From: Novosphingopyxis iocasae
GTDB lineage: Bacteria > Pseudomonadota > Alphaproteobacteria > Sphingomonadales > Sphingomonadaceae
Length of the DNA stretch: 64,000 bases
Assembly (NCBI RefSeq): GCF_014334095.1
Contig: NZ_CP060495.1
Location: 271,001-335,000 of the forward strand
Direction: 5' to 3'
Shown here one piece after another: positions 7,893 to 16,303 of this stretch; positions within the stretch are counted from its first letter, which is position 1; each line of letters begins with the position of its first letter. A model generated the notes under the pieces. The model worked only from the letters and a program-made list of their open reading frames with translations. It was not told where the DNA came from and searched no databases. Made by a program: the position numbers and the translations under genes.

Positions 7893-8588
7893 ATGCGTAA
7901 GATCGGTCTCATCGGCGGGATGAGCTGGGTTTCGACCGAGCTCTATTATCGTCGTATCAACACCAAGGTCCAACAGGCGCGCGGCCATGATTTCTCCGCG
8001 CCGATGGTCATTGAAAGTCTTGATTTCAATGGCTTGATCCGCACGACCGACAAGCCGGCTTGGTCGGAAGCGGCGGAGATTATTTCATCCGCCGCAAAGC
8101 GGGTGGAGCAGGCCGGGGCCACGGCCATCCTGATCGCGGCCAACAGCATGCACAAGGTGTATGACGAGGTGGTCGATGCCGTCTCGATCCCGGTGCTGCA
8201 CATCGCCGATGCGGTGGGCGCCAGGATGAAGGCGGATGAAATCGCCAGCGCCGCGCTGATCGGCACGCGCAACGTGATGACCGAACCCTGGTATCGCCAG
8301 CGGCTGATCGAGCACGGCGTCTCCCTGCTTCCGCCGGATATGGACCGGGTCGAGGAGTTGGACCGGATCATCTATGATGAGCTGATGAAGGGCATTGTCC
8401 GCCGTGATGCCGAGCGGACGCTGAAGACGTTCATCACCAATATCGACAAGACCGGTGTCAAAGCAGTGGTGCTGGGCTGCACCGAGCTGGATCTAATCGT
8501 CGATGTGAACGCCAACATCCTGCCGATTTACGACAGCACGACGATCCACGCCGATGCTGGCGTGGAATGGATTCTCGGCGCCGACTGA
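7893..8588 (+). CDS. aspartate/glutamate racemase-family protein
   Basis: A 231-residue protein of the Asp/Glu racemase superfamily, with the N-terminal KIGLIGGMSWVST typical of the YgeA/RacX-like branch. These enzymes use two facing thiols (or one Thr and one Cys) to invert the alpha carbon of amino acids. The second site is intact (LGCTEL, Cys196). At the first site, usually Cys or Thr before Asn, the sequence is AANSMH, so residue 83 is Ala with Ser85 nearby. Activity as a racemase is therefore uncertain. The gene lies 37 bases after pntB on the same strand and could be read through from it. A role in making D-amino acids would be consistent with the family but is not shown. Confidence 0.85.
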   Translation: MRKIGLIGGMSWVSTELYYRRINTKVQQARGHDFSAPMVIESLDFNGLIRTTDKPAWSEAAEIISSAAKRVEQAGATAILIAANSMHKVYDEVVDAVSIPVLHIADAVGARMKADEIASAALIGTRNVMTEPWYRQRLIEHGVSLLPPDMDRVEELDRIIYDELMKGIVRRDAERTLKTFITNIDKTGVKAVVLGCTELDLIVDVNANILPIYDSTTIHADAGVEWILGAD

Positions 8589-8622
8589 ACCGGATCGGGC
8601 AGGCGGCGCCGCGTAGATTTCC

Positions 8623-8640
8623 TTCCCCTTTGTAGGGGAG
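8623..8640. terminator. possible bidirectional terminator between convergent genes
   Basis: CCCCT-TTGT-AGGGG flanked by TT and AG forms a short hairpin in the 65-base gap between two convergent genes. There is no good T tract on either side, so it is a weak candidate. Confidence 0.3.
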
Positions 8641-8653
8641 AGGAGAGTGTGGT

Positions 8654-9073
8654 TCAGCCTGCGCGGTTCCAGGTCTGAGTCTTGCAGAACGGCCCGATGC
8701 AACCCTTAACCTGAAGCTGGCCCGCCGACTTGCGCTGTAGCAGTGAACGGTAGGTCTTGCCGGTCTTCGGATCGTAGATTTCGCCGCGCCATTCGTCGCC
8801 GTCCTCGTTGAAACCCGTCAGCACCGGCAAGCCCATAAGCTTGCGCGAGCGCAGCGATTTGTCGGGATTGTGAATGTCGCGCTGGTCGACGCCGCGTGGT
8901 GGGGTCTTCAGAAACTTGACGATCTTACCGCACAGCTTCTGACCGCAAGGCGCGATTTCAACCACCGCAGCCTTGTCTTCGGTGACCCAGCGACCGGTGA
9001 CCGGCTGCGCAGCGAATGCCGGCGCTGTGACGGCGACGAGGGCGGCGGCAGCGAAAGCCTTGATAGGTTTCAC
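8654..9073 (-). CDS. DUF2147 family secreted protein
   Basis: A 139-residue exported protein: a signal peptide (MKPIKAFAAAALVAVTAPAFAA) followed by the DUF2147 pattern GRWVTEDKAAVVEI, CGQKLCGKIV, NPDKSLRSRKLMGLPVL, and a C-terminal GCIGPFCKTQTW. Family members are periplasmic proteins of unknown function, about 120-150 residues long, with paired Cys residues as seen here. I start it at the GTG at 9073 because AGGAG lies nine bases upstream; a TTG two codons earlier is too close to that site. It stands alone between convergent and upstream genes. Confidence 0.85.
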   Translation of the reverse strand: MKPIKAFAAAALVAVTAPAFAAQPVTGRWVTEDKAAVVEIAPCGQKLCGKIVKFLKTPPRGVDQRDIHNPDKSLRSRKLMGLPVLTGFNEDGDEWRGEIYDPKTGKTYRSLLQRKSAGQLQVKGCIGPFCKTQTWNRAG

Positions 9074-9137
9074 GGGCAAAATCTCCTAATGACTGTTTCC
9101 GCGATTATTGCGGATGCGCGATGTCTTAGGGCTGAAC

Positions 9138-9164
9138 GGAGCGAACGGATAGCCGTTTCGCTCC
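9138..9164. repeat. inverted repeat between tadC and the DUF2147 gene
   Basis: GGAGCGAACGG and CCGTTTCGCTCC pair over 11 bases with one bulged base and a four-base loop (ATAG). It lies 45 bases past the tadC stop and upstream of the DUF2147 gene on the same strand. It could be a weak terminator for the pilus operon (no T tract follows) or an operator. Confidence 0.4.
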
Positions 9165-9209
9165 GCCGCAGCATTTGCGCTTTTCCCTAATTCCGAAGCT
9201 TGGCAGCTG

Positions 9210-10202
9210 TCAGAGGCTGAAGGCGTCGGCGATCGAGCAAGCCGCCGGGCCCAGGATCACGATGAACAGCACCGGCAGAATGAACAGGATCAGCGGCACC
9301 GTCATGATCGCAGGAAGGCGCGCTGCCTTTTCCTCGGCGCGCATCATGCGCTCGTTGCGAAATTCGGCGGACAATACCCGCAGGGCCGAAGCGAGCGGGG
9401 TGCCGTATTTCTCGGTCTGGATCATGGTGGTGACCACGCCCCGGACCGCATCGAGATTGACGCGGTAGGCAAGGTTTTCGAATGCCATGCGCCGCTCGGT
9501 AAGGAAGCCGAGTTCGATCGCGGTCAGCGCAAATTCGTCGCCCAGTTCCGGATAACCCCGGCCCAGCTCACGCGCGACGCGGCCAAAGGCTGCATCGACC
9601 GTGAGGCCGGCTTCGGCGCAAATGACGAGCAGGTCGAGCGCGTCGGGCAGCCCCTTGCGGATCGCGTCGGAACGCTTGGTGATCGCGTTCTTCACGAAGA
9701 TATCCGGTGCCTTATAGCTTCCGATAAGCGCGAAGGCGAACGTGCCGAAACGCTTCAGCTCGGACCAGTCGCCCAATCCACCGAAACCGTAAATGAACAG
9801 CGCCGCGCCGCCGCCGATCACGATGGGGAGGACCATACGCGCGAAAATGACGGCCACGGCGAGTTCCTTGGAACGCCAGCCGGCCTGAGCCAGCTTCTGC
9901 TGGACCTCTTTCAGCTGGCTGTCCTGCAGCACCTGGAGGCGCGAGAGAATCGCGCGCATCTGATCGGTCGTCTCGTTCTTTTTCACGAGCGAGGCGCGCT
10001 TCTTGGCGGTGGACGCCGTGATGCCTGCTTTCAGCTGCTCACGCCGTTCATTCAGCGCCTTGACGCGCTTTGCCATGGGATCGCTAACGGTGACGGCAGC
10101 GTAGATGGCCAGAAATACGGCAGCCGCCGCCACGCCCGCCAGAATGGTGGCGACGTAGAACACATCGATGCCGAGGAGCGTGGGGCCGCTATTGGGTTCC
10201 AT
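9210..10202 (-). CDS. tadC: Tad pilus assembly inner-membrane protein TadC
   Basis: A 330-residue membrane protein of the type II secretion F family. The N-terminal helix is at about 18-38, a charged cytoplasmic stretch follows, and the T2SSF domain (about 175-305) has KGLPDALDLLVICAEAGLTVDAA. C-terminal hydrophobic segments at 290-320 (TVPLILFILPVLFIVIL) complete the platform. With TadB it forms the inner-membrane base on which the CpaF ATPase acts to build Flp pili. It is the last gene of the minus-strand operon, 15 bases after tadB. Confidence 0.93.
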   Translation of the reverse strand: MEPNSGPTLLGIDVFYVATILAGVAAAAVFLAIYAAVTVSDPMAKRVKALNERREQLKAGITASTAKKRASLVKKNETTDQMRAILSRLQVLQDSQLKEVQQKLAQAGWRSKELAVAVIFARMVLPIVIGGGAALFIYGFGGLGDWSELKRFGTFAFALIGSYKAPDIFVKNAITKRSDAIRKGLPDALDLLVICAEAGLTVDAAFGRVARELGRGYPELGDEFALTAIELGFLTERRMAFENLAYRVNLDAVRGVVTTMIQTEKYGTPLASALRVLSAEFRNERMMRAEEKAARLPAIMTVPLILFILPVLFIVILGPAACSIADAFSL

Positions 10203-10217
10203 GGATCGTCTGGCTCC

Positions 10218-11177
10218 TCAGATCTCGAAATTGACCATTTTGGCCATGATGAAGCCGCCGATCGACATCCAGATAAGGCCGCCCATACCGGCGATGATCA
10301 GCCGGTCTTCGCTGAAGAAGCCCGAAAGATATTCCGGGTTCATCCAGTAGACGATACCGAACACGAAAAAGGGCAGGGATCCCACAATGTAGGCGGACGC
10401 CTTGGATTCGGAGCTCATCGCCTTGATCTTCAGTTTCATCTGCGCGCGCTTGCGCAGCACATCGGCGAGATTGCCGAGCGTCTCCGCCAGATTGCCGCCG
10501 GTCTCACGCTGGATGGCCAGCGTGATGACGAAGAACTGAAACTCCGCCGTGCCGAGCCGTTCCGCCACTTCCTGCAATGCATCTTCCATCGCGTGCCCGA
10601 TCTTGATCTTTTCCGTGACGCGCTTGAATTCCTCGCCCACCGGGCCGGGAACTTCCTTGGCGACAACTGCAAGGGTCTCGCCAATCGGAAGGCCTGATTT
10701 CAGGCCACGAACCAAAAGCTCGAGTGCATCGGGGAAGCGCGCGGTGAACTTGTTAATTCGCCGGGTAATCATCTTGCCGACCACCAGATGCGGCAGGCCG
10801 AAGCCGATGATGCCGCCTAGAAGAAGACTGAAGATCAGCGGCGCGCCCTTGGCCATCAGCCCCAGAAAAACGAACGCGAACAGGCCACCGCAAATGGCCA
10901 GATATTTCTGGACCGAGATGACCTTGCCGGTCTGTTGCAGTCGCAGGATCAGCTTTTCGGTCCGGCTGCCGCTTCTGGCATTGCGGGGCCGCTGGGCGGC
11001 AACCGCCTTGCGCATCTGCTTTTCGACCAGAGCAGCGTCGCTGTCGCTATGACGCAGCTTCACGGCGGTAAGCCGCCGGCTGCTGGCCTTGCTGACATTC
11101 GGCCCGGCGAACGCCATCACCACCATGCCGAGCATGATCACGATCGTCGCGATGAACATCAGCATTTGTACGTTCAT
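10218..11177 (-). CDS. tadB: Tad pilus assembly inner-membrane protein TadB
   Basis: A 319-residue T2SSF-family protein: N-terminal helix (LMFIATIVIMLGMVVMAF), a basic linker, two helices around 90-130, then the F domain with RFPDALELLVRGLKSGLPIGETL and RETGGNLAETLGNLADVL, and two C-terminal helices. It pairs with TadC as the pilus assembly platform. In the usual order cpaF lies between cpaE and tadB, but here only 61 bases separate the cpaE stop from the tadB start and no ATPase gene fits. Confidence 0.93.
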   Translation of the reverse strand: MNVQMLMFIATIVIMLGMVVMAFAGPNVSKASSRRLTAVKLRHSDSDAALVEKQMRKAVAAQRPRNARSGSRTEKLILRLQQTGKVISVQKYLAICGGLFAFVFLGLMAKGAPLIFSLLLGGIIGFGLPHLVVGKMITRRINKFTARFPDALELLVRGLKSGLPIGETLAVVAKEVPGPVGEEFKRVTEKIKIGHAMEDALQEVAERLGTAEFQFFVITLAIQRETGGNLAETLGNLADVLRKRAQMKLKIKAMSSESKASAYIVGSLPFFVFGIVYWMNPEYLSGFFSEDRLIIAGMGGLIWMSIGGFIMAKMVNFEI

Positions 11178-11238
11178 CGGACAAACTCCGCTTGCGCGTT
11201 AGATGGGTGAAGGCCGTTCGCTGACATTGCTGCGGCGA

Positions 11239-12513
11239 TCAGGCCTTCGCCTTGGCTTTCGAAGGCAGCAGGGATGAGAAGGAGAAGCTGCTCTTGCCAG
11301 ACTTCTTCGATTTGCCTGCTTCGACACCATCGGTCTGCTCATCCTCTTCGGCCTGACCTACGATCATGTCGGCAATGCCCTTGATCGCAGCGGATGCCTT
11401 GCTGGATCGGACAGCCTCGACAATCGGCTTGCCCAGCTTGGACGCCTGCGCGGCCGACTTGGGATCGGCTGGTACCATGAAATCGATCTTGTGCTCGATC
11501 GAGGACTCGAAATCCTTGCGACTGATCTCCAGCGCGGAGCTCTGCACCTTGTTGGCCACCAGGATCGGGCGGCTCTGCGGCGCATTTGCCTTCAGCCAGG
11601 CGAGAAGGCGGATGGTGTCGCGCGCAGCCGCGAGCGACAGTTCGGTCACGATGACGTGCACCTGCAGATCGTGCACAAGATGCGGATAGTTGATCAGCAT
11701 ATTGCGCGGCAGATCGATCACGGTCGCCTCGAACGCTCCGCGGAACTCCTCCTGCAACTGGAAGAAGGCGGTGCCGTCGGTCATGATCGGATTGCTGATC
11801 GGTGCCTCGGCCGACAGCAGCGAAAGCTTGTCGTTTGCCTTGATCATAGCGCGTTCGATGAACAGCCCGTCGATACGGCTGGGATTATCGATCGCGTCCG
11901 TCAGCCCTCGGCCAGGCTCCAGATCGAGTGACAGCGCACCGGTGCCGAAATGAACATCCAAGTCGAGAAGTGCCGTGAGGCGGCCAAGACGGTCGCTCAA
12001 AAGCCAGGCGAGCGAAGTGGCAACGGTCGATGCGCCGACGCCGCCGCGTACGCCGATAACGGCGGTGCTGATGTGGCTACGGATACCTCCGTCGTCCTCG
12101 GCCCTCGGTGCGTTCATCATCGCCTGCGCCTGCGCAATGGAATCGCGCAGGGCATCGGGGCCGAATGGCTTCAGCAGATAGTCGTGCAGACCGCTCACCA
12201 TCAGATCACGGTAAAGACGTACATCGTTGATCTGGCCGACCGCGATTACCATCGTGCCGGGCTCGCACACTTCTGCGAGGCCGTTGATATCGTTCAGCGG
12301 ATCTCCGGACTCGGACAGGTCGACCAGAAGAATGTTGGGGCTGGCCGAAACGGAGAGCGACTGGATGGCGTTGCGCAGCCCGCCTTTGCTGACCTTTTCC
12401 GGTGCCCAGCCCATGTCGTCGCAGACGGAGCGGACGATGTCATAGGTGTTCACATCGCAAACATACGCCTCGAACGGATCACGCGAGCCGCCGGCTTTCC
12501 AGGGTGCGTTCAT
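11239..12513 (-). CDS. cpaE: Tad pilus localisation protein CpaE/TadZ
   Basis: A 424-residue protein with an atypical receiver-like N-terminus (about 20-130, NILLVDLSESGDP and DYLLKPFGPDAL) and a MinD/ParA-type ATPase domain (about 150-390). CpaE/TadZ places the Tad machine at a cell pole. The P-loop reads GVRGGVGASTVATSL: the signature Lys is Arg and the second Lys is Ala, so ATP hydrolysis is probably weak or absent, as proposed for several TadZ proteins. The C-terminal tail is rich in Lys and Ser. Its start codon meets the cpaD stop, so the two are translationally linked. Confidence 0.93.
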   Translation of the reverse strand: MNAPWKAGGSRDPFEAYVCDVNTYDIVRSVCDDMGWAPEKVSKGGLRNAIQSLSVSASPNILLVDLSESGDPLNDINGLAEVCEPGTMVIAVGQINDVRLYRDLMVSGLHDYLLKPFGPDALRDSIAQAQAMMNAPRAEDDGGIRSHISTAVIGVRGGVGASTVATSLAWLLSDRLGRLTALLDLDVHFGTGALSLDLEPGRGLTDAIDNPSRIDGLFIERAMIKANDKLSLLSAEAPISNPIMTDGTAFFQLQEEFRGAFEATVIDLPRNMLINYPHLVHDLQVHVIVTELSLAAARDTIRLLAWLKANAPQSRPILVANKVQSSALEISRKDFESSIEHKIDFMVPADPKSAAQASKLGKPIVEAVRSSKASAAIKGIADMIVGQAEEDEQTDGVEAGKSKKSGKSSFSFSSLLPSKAKAKA

Positions 12514-13112
12514 CAGTTGTCTCCCGTTTCGCCGCTGCGATAGGCCTCGACGGGGCGAACGGCACGGGTGCTGTCATGGCCGTGCGCATCCTGACCGCGG
12601 ACCAGATCCTCGGGATCGGCGATCATCGCGGCGAGGTTGCTGTTCGTGGCGCAGCCATAATTGGTGTGATTGCCGCCGGTATAATTCGCCTCGCTCTTCT
12701 TGCTCCAGTCGGGGCAGGAGGGAACGGACGCACGCGACCGCGTAAGCACGACGCGCACCGTCCCCGGCACGACAGCACCTGCGGTTACCGGTGCGGTATC
12801 AACAACGGCCACGTCGTAGTTGGCGGCGATGTTCGAGACCTCAGTCGCGGTGCCGGCATCGGCGAAGCCGCCGCCATAATCGATCGCGATACGATCCCCA
12901 TAGCCTGCGTCCAGGGCCGTCATCCATTCGCCCAGACGCTGACGTTCGCCCGGTGCCAGGCCGTTTGCGCCTGCGTTAAGGTCGATCGCGTAATTGGCGC
13001 GCGTCACCACTGGCTGGTGAACCGAATACATAGTGCGATTGACGTGGCTGCCGGTACAACCCGCCAGCGACAGGCCGATAGCGGCGATCATAAGCTTTGC
13101 TGAAATATGCAT
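12513..13112 (-). CDS. cpaD: Tad pilus assembly lipoprotein CpaD
   Basis: A 199-residue lipoprotein: signal peptide with lipobox LAGC (Cys at about 19), then the CpaD domain with GLAPGERQRLGEWM, VRVVLTRSRA, CPDWS, and the conserved Cys-containing YGCATNSNLAAMIADPEDLVRG. CpaD helps the CpaC secretin in the outer membrane. I start it at the ATG at 13112, which opens the signal peptide and has an AAAGG upstream; the longer frame would run into the cpaC gene. It overlaps cpaE by one base. Confidence 0.92.
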   Translation of the reverse strand: MHISAKLMIAAIGLSLAGCTGSHVNRTMYSVHQPVVTRANYAIDLNAGANGLAPGERQRLGEWMTALDAGYGDRIAIDYGGGFADAGTATEVSNIAANYDVAVVDTAPVTAGAVVPGTVRVVLTRSRASVPSCPDWSKKSEANYTGGNHTNYGCATNSNLAAMIADPEDLVRGQDAHGHDSTRAVRPVEAYRSGETGDN

Positions 13113-13143
13113 GGAAGCTGACCTTTCTGGCTGTCCGGGCGCG

Positions 13144-14733
13144 TTAATAGCTGAAGCCGGGAGCGGCGGTGTCGTTGCTGGCGCGCGCTTTGGAGTTGGC
13201 CGGTGCAGCATTGCCGATCGCCGGACCCGCAGGCTCTTCCGGCGCGATCGTTGGCATCGGGCGGGTTCCGCCGCTGACACCGTCGCTCTGCCGGTTCAGG
13301 AGCAGCCTCTGGGCATCGTTCGGGCTCTGATAGCCATCGGTCGGCAGCACGATCTCGTTATCCGAAACAGGCTCCACCAGATAGGGCGTGACGATGATCA
13401 TCAGCTCGGTTTCATTGCGCCGCCAGCCGTTCGATTTGAATAGATTGCCGAGGATCGGGATGTCGCCCGCGCCAGGCATCTTCTCGACAGAACTGGTCGA
13501 TGCGTTGCTCAGAAGGCCTGCGATCATGAAGCTCTGGCCGGAGCCAAGTTCCACGGTCGTTTCGGCACGCCGCGTGATCACCGCGGGAATCTCGGTTCCG
13601 CCGAAACGGACCGCGCCTACGCTGGAGATATCGGAGACTTCGGGGCGAACGCGCAGGGAGATGCGGCCATTGGCCAGCACTGTGGGCGTATATTGCAACT
13701 GCACGCCGTAATTGCGGAATTCGACCGTGGTGGCACCCAGGCCGTTTGCGATGGGGATTGGGAACTCACCGCCCGCCAGAAATTCCGCGGTTTCGCCGGA
13801 GACGGTCGTCAGATTAGGCTCCGCTAATGTCGAGATGAGACCTGCGGTTTCCGAAAGATCGAACGCGGCAGCCACGTCCAGACCGAACAGGCGCCCAGCG
13901 GCCTGAATCACGTTTGCGCCGCTTGGAATGTTGAACTTGTACTGCGTGCCGCTGGTCACGAACTGGCCGGTTGCCGGGTCGAAGGGCAGGCTGATGCTGC
14001 CCGGCGGCAGGCCGAATTGCGACGACGCGTCGAGCACCGGCAGGCCCTTGGTGGGCGTGCCCGAGATGTTCACAAAGTCACGGCCGCGGGCGACACCGAA
14101 CAGAAAGCCGCCGCTCGTGTCGCGCGTGGCCAGGTTGCCGTTGATTTCCTTGGCGAGCGAACGGCTCACTTCGGCGATCCGCACGCGCAGGTTCACTTGC
14201 AGCGGCGTTTTGGTGCGTACTCGGCTGATTACCTTCGTGCTGTCGCCGACGAACGCCTGGACCAGGCGCTCGGCCTCGGCTGCGTCCTCGGGATTGGCGA
14301 CGGTGCCGGTCAGCAAGGTCACGCCGTTCAAGCTGTTGGTCCGCAAATTGGCCTCGGGCATGGCCAATGTAAGCATCTGATCGATCGTCTCGATATTGCG
14401 GCCGGTGCGGATGATCGCGCTGTAAACGGTCTTGCCCGCACCATTGGTGGCGTAGAAGGTGGTCTCGCCCGGCGCTTTACCAAACAGGTAAATCTGCCGC
14501 GGGTTGGTCACCTGAACGTCGGCCACCGAGGGATCGGCGACGAAGACGTCGGTAATGCTGGAGGGCAAATTGATCTGCTCACCCCTGCCGACGGAAAGGG
14601 TAAGGGTGCGGCTGGGCCGATCGGTCTGCTGTGCAGCGGCCGGGGTGGCGGCGATCATCGCCGGGGCGATTGCCGTAGCCGCGGCCAGTGCGAACAGCGC
14701 GGCTCCCGGCTTGATGCGAAGAAACTTCTTCAT
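13144..14733 (-). CDS. cpaC: Tad pilus outer-membrane secretin CpaC
   Basis: A 529-residue secretin. Signal peptide 1-35 (ending AAAQ); N-terminal secretin/BON region with QINLPSSITDVFVADPSVADVQV and the later VTLLTGTVANPEDAAEAERL; secretin domain about 270-460 with NVIQAAGRLFGL, LAEPNLTTVSGETAEFLAGGEFPIP, VELGSGQSFMIAGL and LGNLFKSNGWRRNETELMIIVTPYLV. It forms the outer-membrane ring through which the Flp pilus passes. The tail (about 480-529) is Pro/Ala-rich and variable. It lies four bases after cpaB and 31 before cpaD in one operon. Confidence 0.95.
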   Translation of the reverse strand: MKKFLRIKPGAALFALAAATAIAPAMIAATPAAAQQTDRPSRTLTLSVGRGEQINLPSSITDVFVADPSVADVQVTNPRQIYLFGKAPGETTFYATNGAGKTVYSAIIRTGRNIETIDQMLTLAMPEANLRTNSLNGVTLLTGTVANPEDAAEAERLVQAFVGDSTKVISRVRTKTPLQVNLRVRIAEVSRSLAKEINGNLATRDTSGGFLFGVARGRDFVNISGTPTKGLPVLDASSQFGLPPGSISLPFDPATGQFVTSGTQYKFNIPSGANVIQAAGRLFGLDVAAAFDLSETAGLISTLAEPNLTTVSGETAEFLAGGEFPIPIANGLGATTVEFRNYGVQLQYTPTVLANGRISLRVRPEVSDISSVGAVRFGGTEIPAVITRRAETTVELGSGQSFMIAGLLSNASTSSVEKMPGAGDIPILGNLFKSNGWRRNETELMIIVTPYLVEPVSDNEIVLPTDGYQSPNDAQRLLLNRQSDGVSGGTRPMPTIAPEEPAGPAIGNAAPANSKARASNDTAAPGFSY

Positions 14734-14737
14734 GACC

Positions 14738-15751
14738 CTATCTCCGGTCGAACGTAACGGTGGTGGAGTTATTGCCCCGGGCGACGTTCACGACGGGCCC
14801 TTTGGCTTCCTCCTCTGCCTTTTCCTCGATCGCCTTTTTCTCAGGCGCGGTCTGCGGCGGGATGCTGCGGCGCTGGAAGCGCGAGACGTCTCCGCCGGTC
14901 GAATAGCTGGACTTGCCGTCGATCGGTCGCTGCGCGAGACTGCGCAGCACGCGCTCCTCTTCCTCGGGATCGCTGGTGGCGGGCACCTTGATCGCGCCCG
15001 AAGCGATCGCTTCTTCCAGATCGGCGGAGCTGTCGGCGAGCGAGCGTAGCGACAGGCTGATCGTGCCGATGGTTTGCGCCACGGTGATTTTTTCCGCGAT
15101 GCGCGGCGTGGCTTCCAGCGTTACCAGTTGATAGCCGGTGGCAACGGTTTTGCCGCTTTCGTCCACCTGCGGCTCGGTACGCTGGTCGGTCGCCAGAACG
15201 CGCAGGTTGCGGATGATCGTTTCCGAAACCTTCAGCGGCTTGTTGGTCGAGTTCTCGACAGCAACGCCGTCTACATTCTGAGTCAGCACGAGATCGACCC
15301 GGTCTCCCGGAAAAACAAATCCTGCAACGCCGGTAAGGCCGGAAACCGGCACGGTAACGGCACGCATGCCAGGGCCGAGCGCGGCGGCAAGGAAGCCGCG
15401 ATCGCCGGGGGAGACCAGCGCACCATGCGTCAGCGGTTCGCCCGCCGTAATGGCGTGGCGAACGACGGTGCCTTGCAATTTGGTGATATCGACGGCGCCC
15501 TCTACACCTTCGATGAAATAGGCATCGGTCACCATTTCAGCGGGCCAGGGCTGATAGCGAAGGCTGTCCGCGGTAATGATTGTACCTACGGGAAGGCCGC
15601 GTGTGGCGACCAGAACCTTGGGCCCTGTCGGCTGCGCCGCGGCCTGGGTTTCAGGAGCCGCGGAACCCATGAACAGGCTGCGCGCCATGAACGCGGCGAT
15701 GGCGGCGATGAACAGCGCCCCCACGAGCAGAATGAGTTTTCTCTTGTCCAT
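14738..15751 (-). CDS. cpaB: Flp pilus assembly protein CpaB
   Basis: A 337-residue periplasmic protein with an N-terminal membrane anchor (LILLVGALFIAAIAAFMA). A SAF domain (about 45-115, VLVATRGLPVGTIITADSLRYQPWP, GTVVRHAITAGEPL) and the CpaB C-terminal region (VPVSGLTGVAGFVFPGDRVDLVLT) follow. CpaB is thought to guide or stabilise the secretin. The C-terminal 70 residues are charged and low in complexity (KKAIEEKAEEEAKG). It is the second gene of the operon, 47 bases after cpaA. Confidence 0.92.
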   Translation of the reverse strand: MDKRKLILLVGALFIAAIAAFMARSLFMGSAAPETQAAAQPTGPKVLVATRGLPVGTIITADSLRYQPWPAEMVTDAYFIEGVEGAVDITKLQGTVVRHAITAGEPLTHGALVSPGDRGFLAAALGPGMRAVTVPVSGLTGVAGFVFPGDRVDLVLTQNVDGVAVENSTNKPLKVSETIIRNLRVLATDQRTEPQVDESGKTVATGYQLVTLEATPRIAEKITVAQTIGTISLSLRSLADSSADLEEAIASGAIKVPATSDPEEEERVLRSLAQRPIDGKSSYSTGGDVSRFQRRSIPPQTAPEKKAIEEKAEEEAKGPVVNVARGNNSTTVTFDRR

Positions 15752-15798
15752 GACGCCTGTTGTCTCCCTGAAGGCCCCTTTTGGTCAGCGTGGATCAA

Positions 15799-16272
15799 TC
15801 AGCCATATTGGTTAAAATATCGTTCACTGCAGATGATGAGCCCGGCGATAGCGATCGCCACGCCATAGGGTATCTGGGCAAATCCCTGACGCTTCGCGAA
15901 GCGATGCTCCATCCAGAAAACCACGGTTACAATCGCGCCCAGAATTGCGGTGTAGAAAAGCATCCGCGTCGTGGTGGTCCAATCGAACCAGAGCGCCATG
16001 GCGGTGAACAGCTTCACGTCCCCGCCGCCCATCGCGCGCAGATAGAAGAACAGCGAAAACAGCAGGAACACGATCACGCCGGTGATCAGGTGCAGCGCCA
16101 TGTCCGGCCAGACGGGTTCTCCATTGGCGATCCACCATAATGGCGCGCCGATCGCGATCGGCAGCACGATCTTGTTGTAGATCTTTCGATCCTTGATGTC
16201 GGTATAGACAGTCACCAGCAGCAAGATTGCCAAGGCGGCGAGCAGCCCGTAAGCGAAGGGGTTCCCAGTCAT
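15799..16272 (-). CDS. cpaA: prepilin peptidase CpaA/TadV
   Basis: A 157-residue membrane aspartyl protease of the A24 family that trims the leader of Flp prepilins. The two catalytic Asp motifs are visible: YTDIKDRKI (Asp25) and GGGDVKL (Asp85), with about five membrane segments. I start it at the ATG at 16272, which has a GAGGGGG site just upstream; a longer frame would run over the divergent hydrolase start at 16304. It opens the minus-strand Tad operon. No Flp pilin gene, its substrate, is seen upstream or in the 47-base gap to cpaB. Confidence 0.92.
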   Translation of the reverse strand: MTGNPFAYGLLAALAILLLVTVYTDIKDRKIYNKIVLPIAIGAPLWWIANGEPVWPDMALHLITGVIVFLLFSLFFYLRAMGGGDVKLFTAMALWFDWTTTTRMLFYTAILGAIVTVVFWMEHRFAKRQGFAQIPYGVAIAIAGLIICSERYFNQYG

Positions 16273-16303
16273 AGCCCCCTCGTTAACCAGCATTGCTTGC
16301 CAA

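Noticed and set aside
9071-9079. TTG at 9079 as the start of the DUF2147 gene
   Set aside because: It is too near the AGGAG site. The GTG at 9073 has the right spacing and starts a normal signal peptide.
15752-15798. A Flp pilin gene in the gap between cpaA and cpaB
   Set aside because: The gap has only 47 bases.
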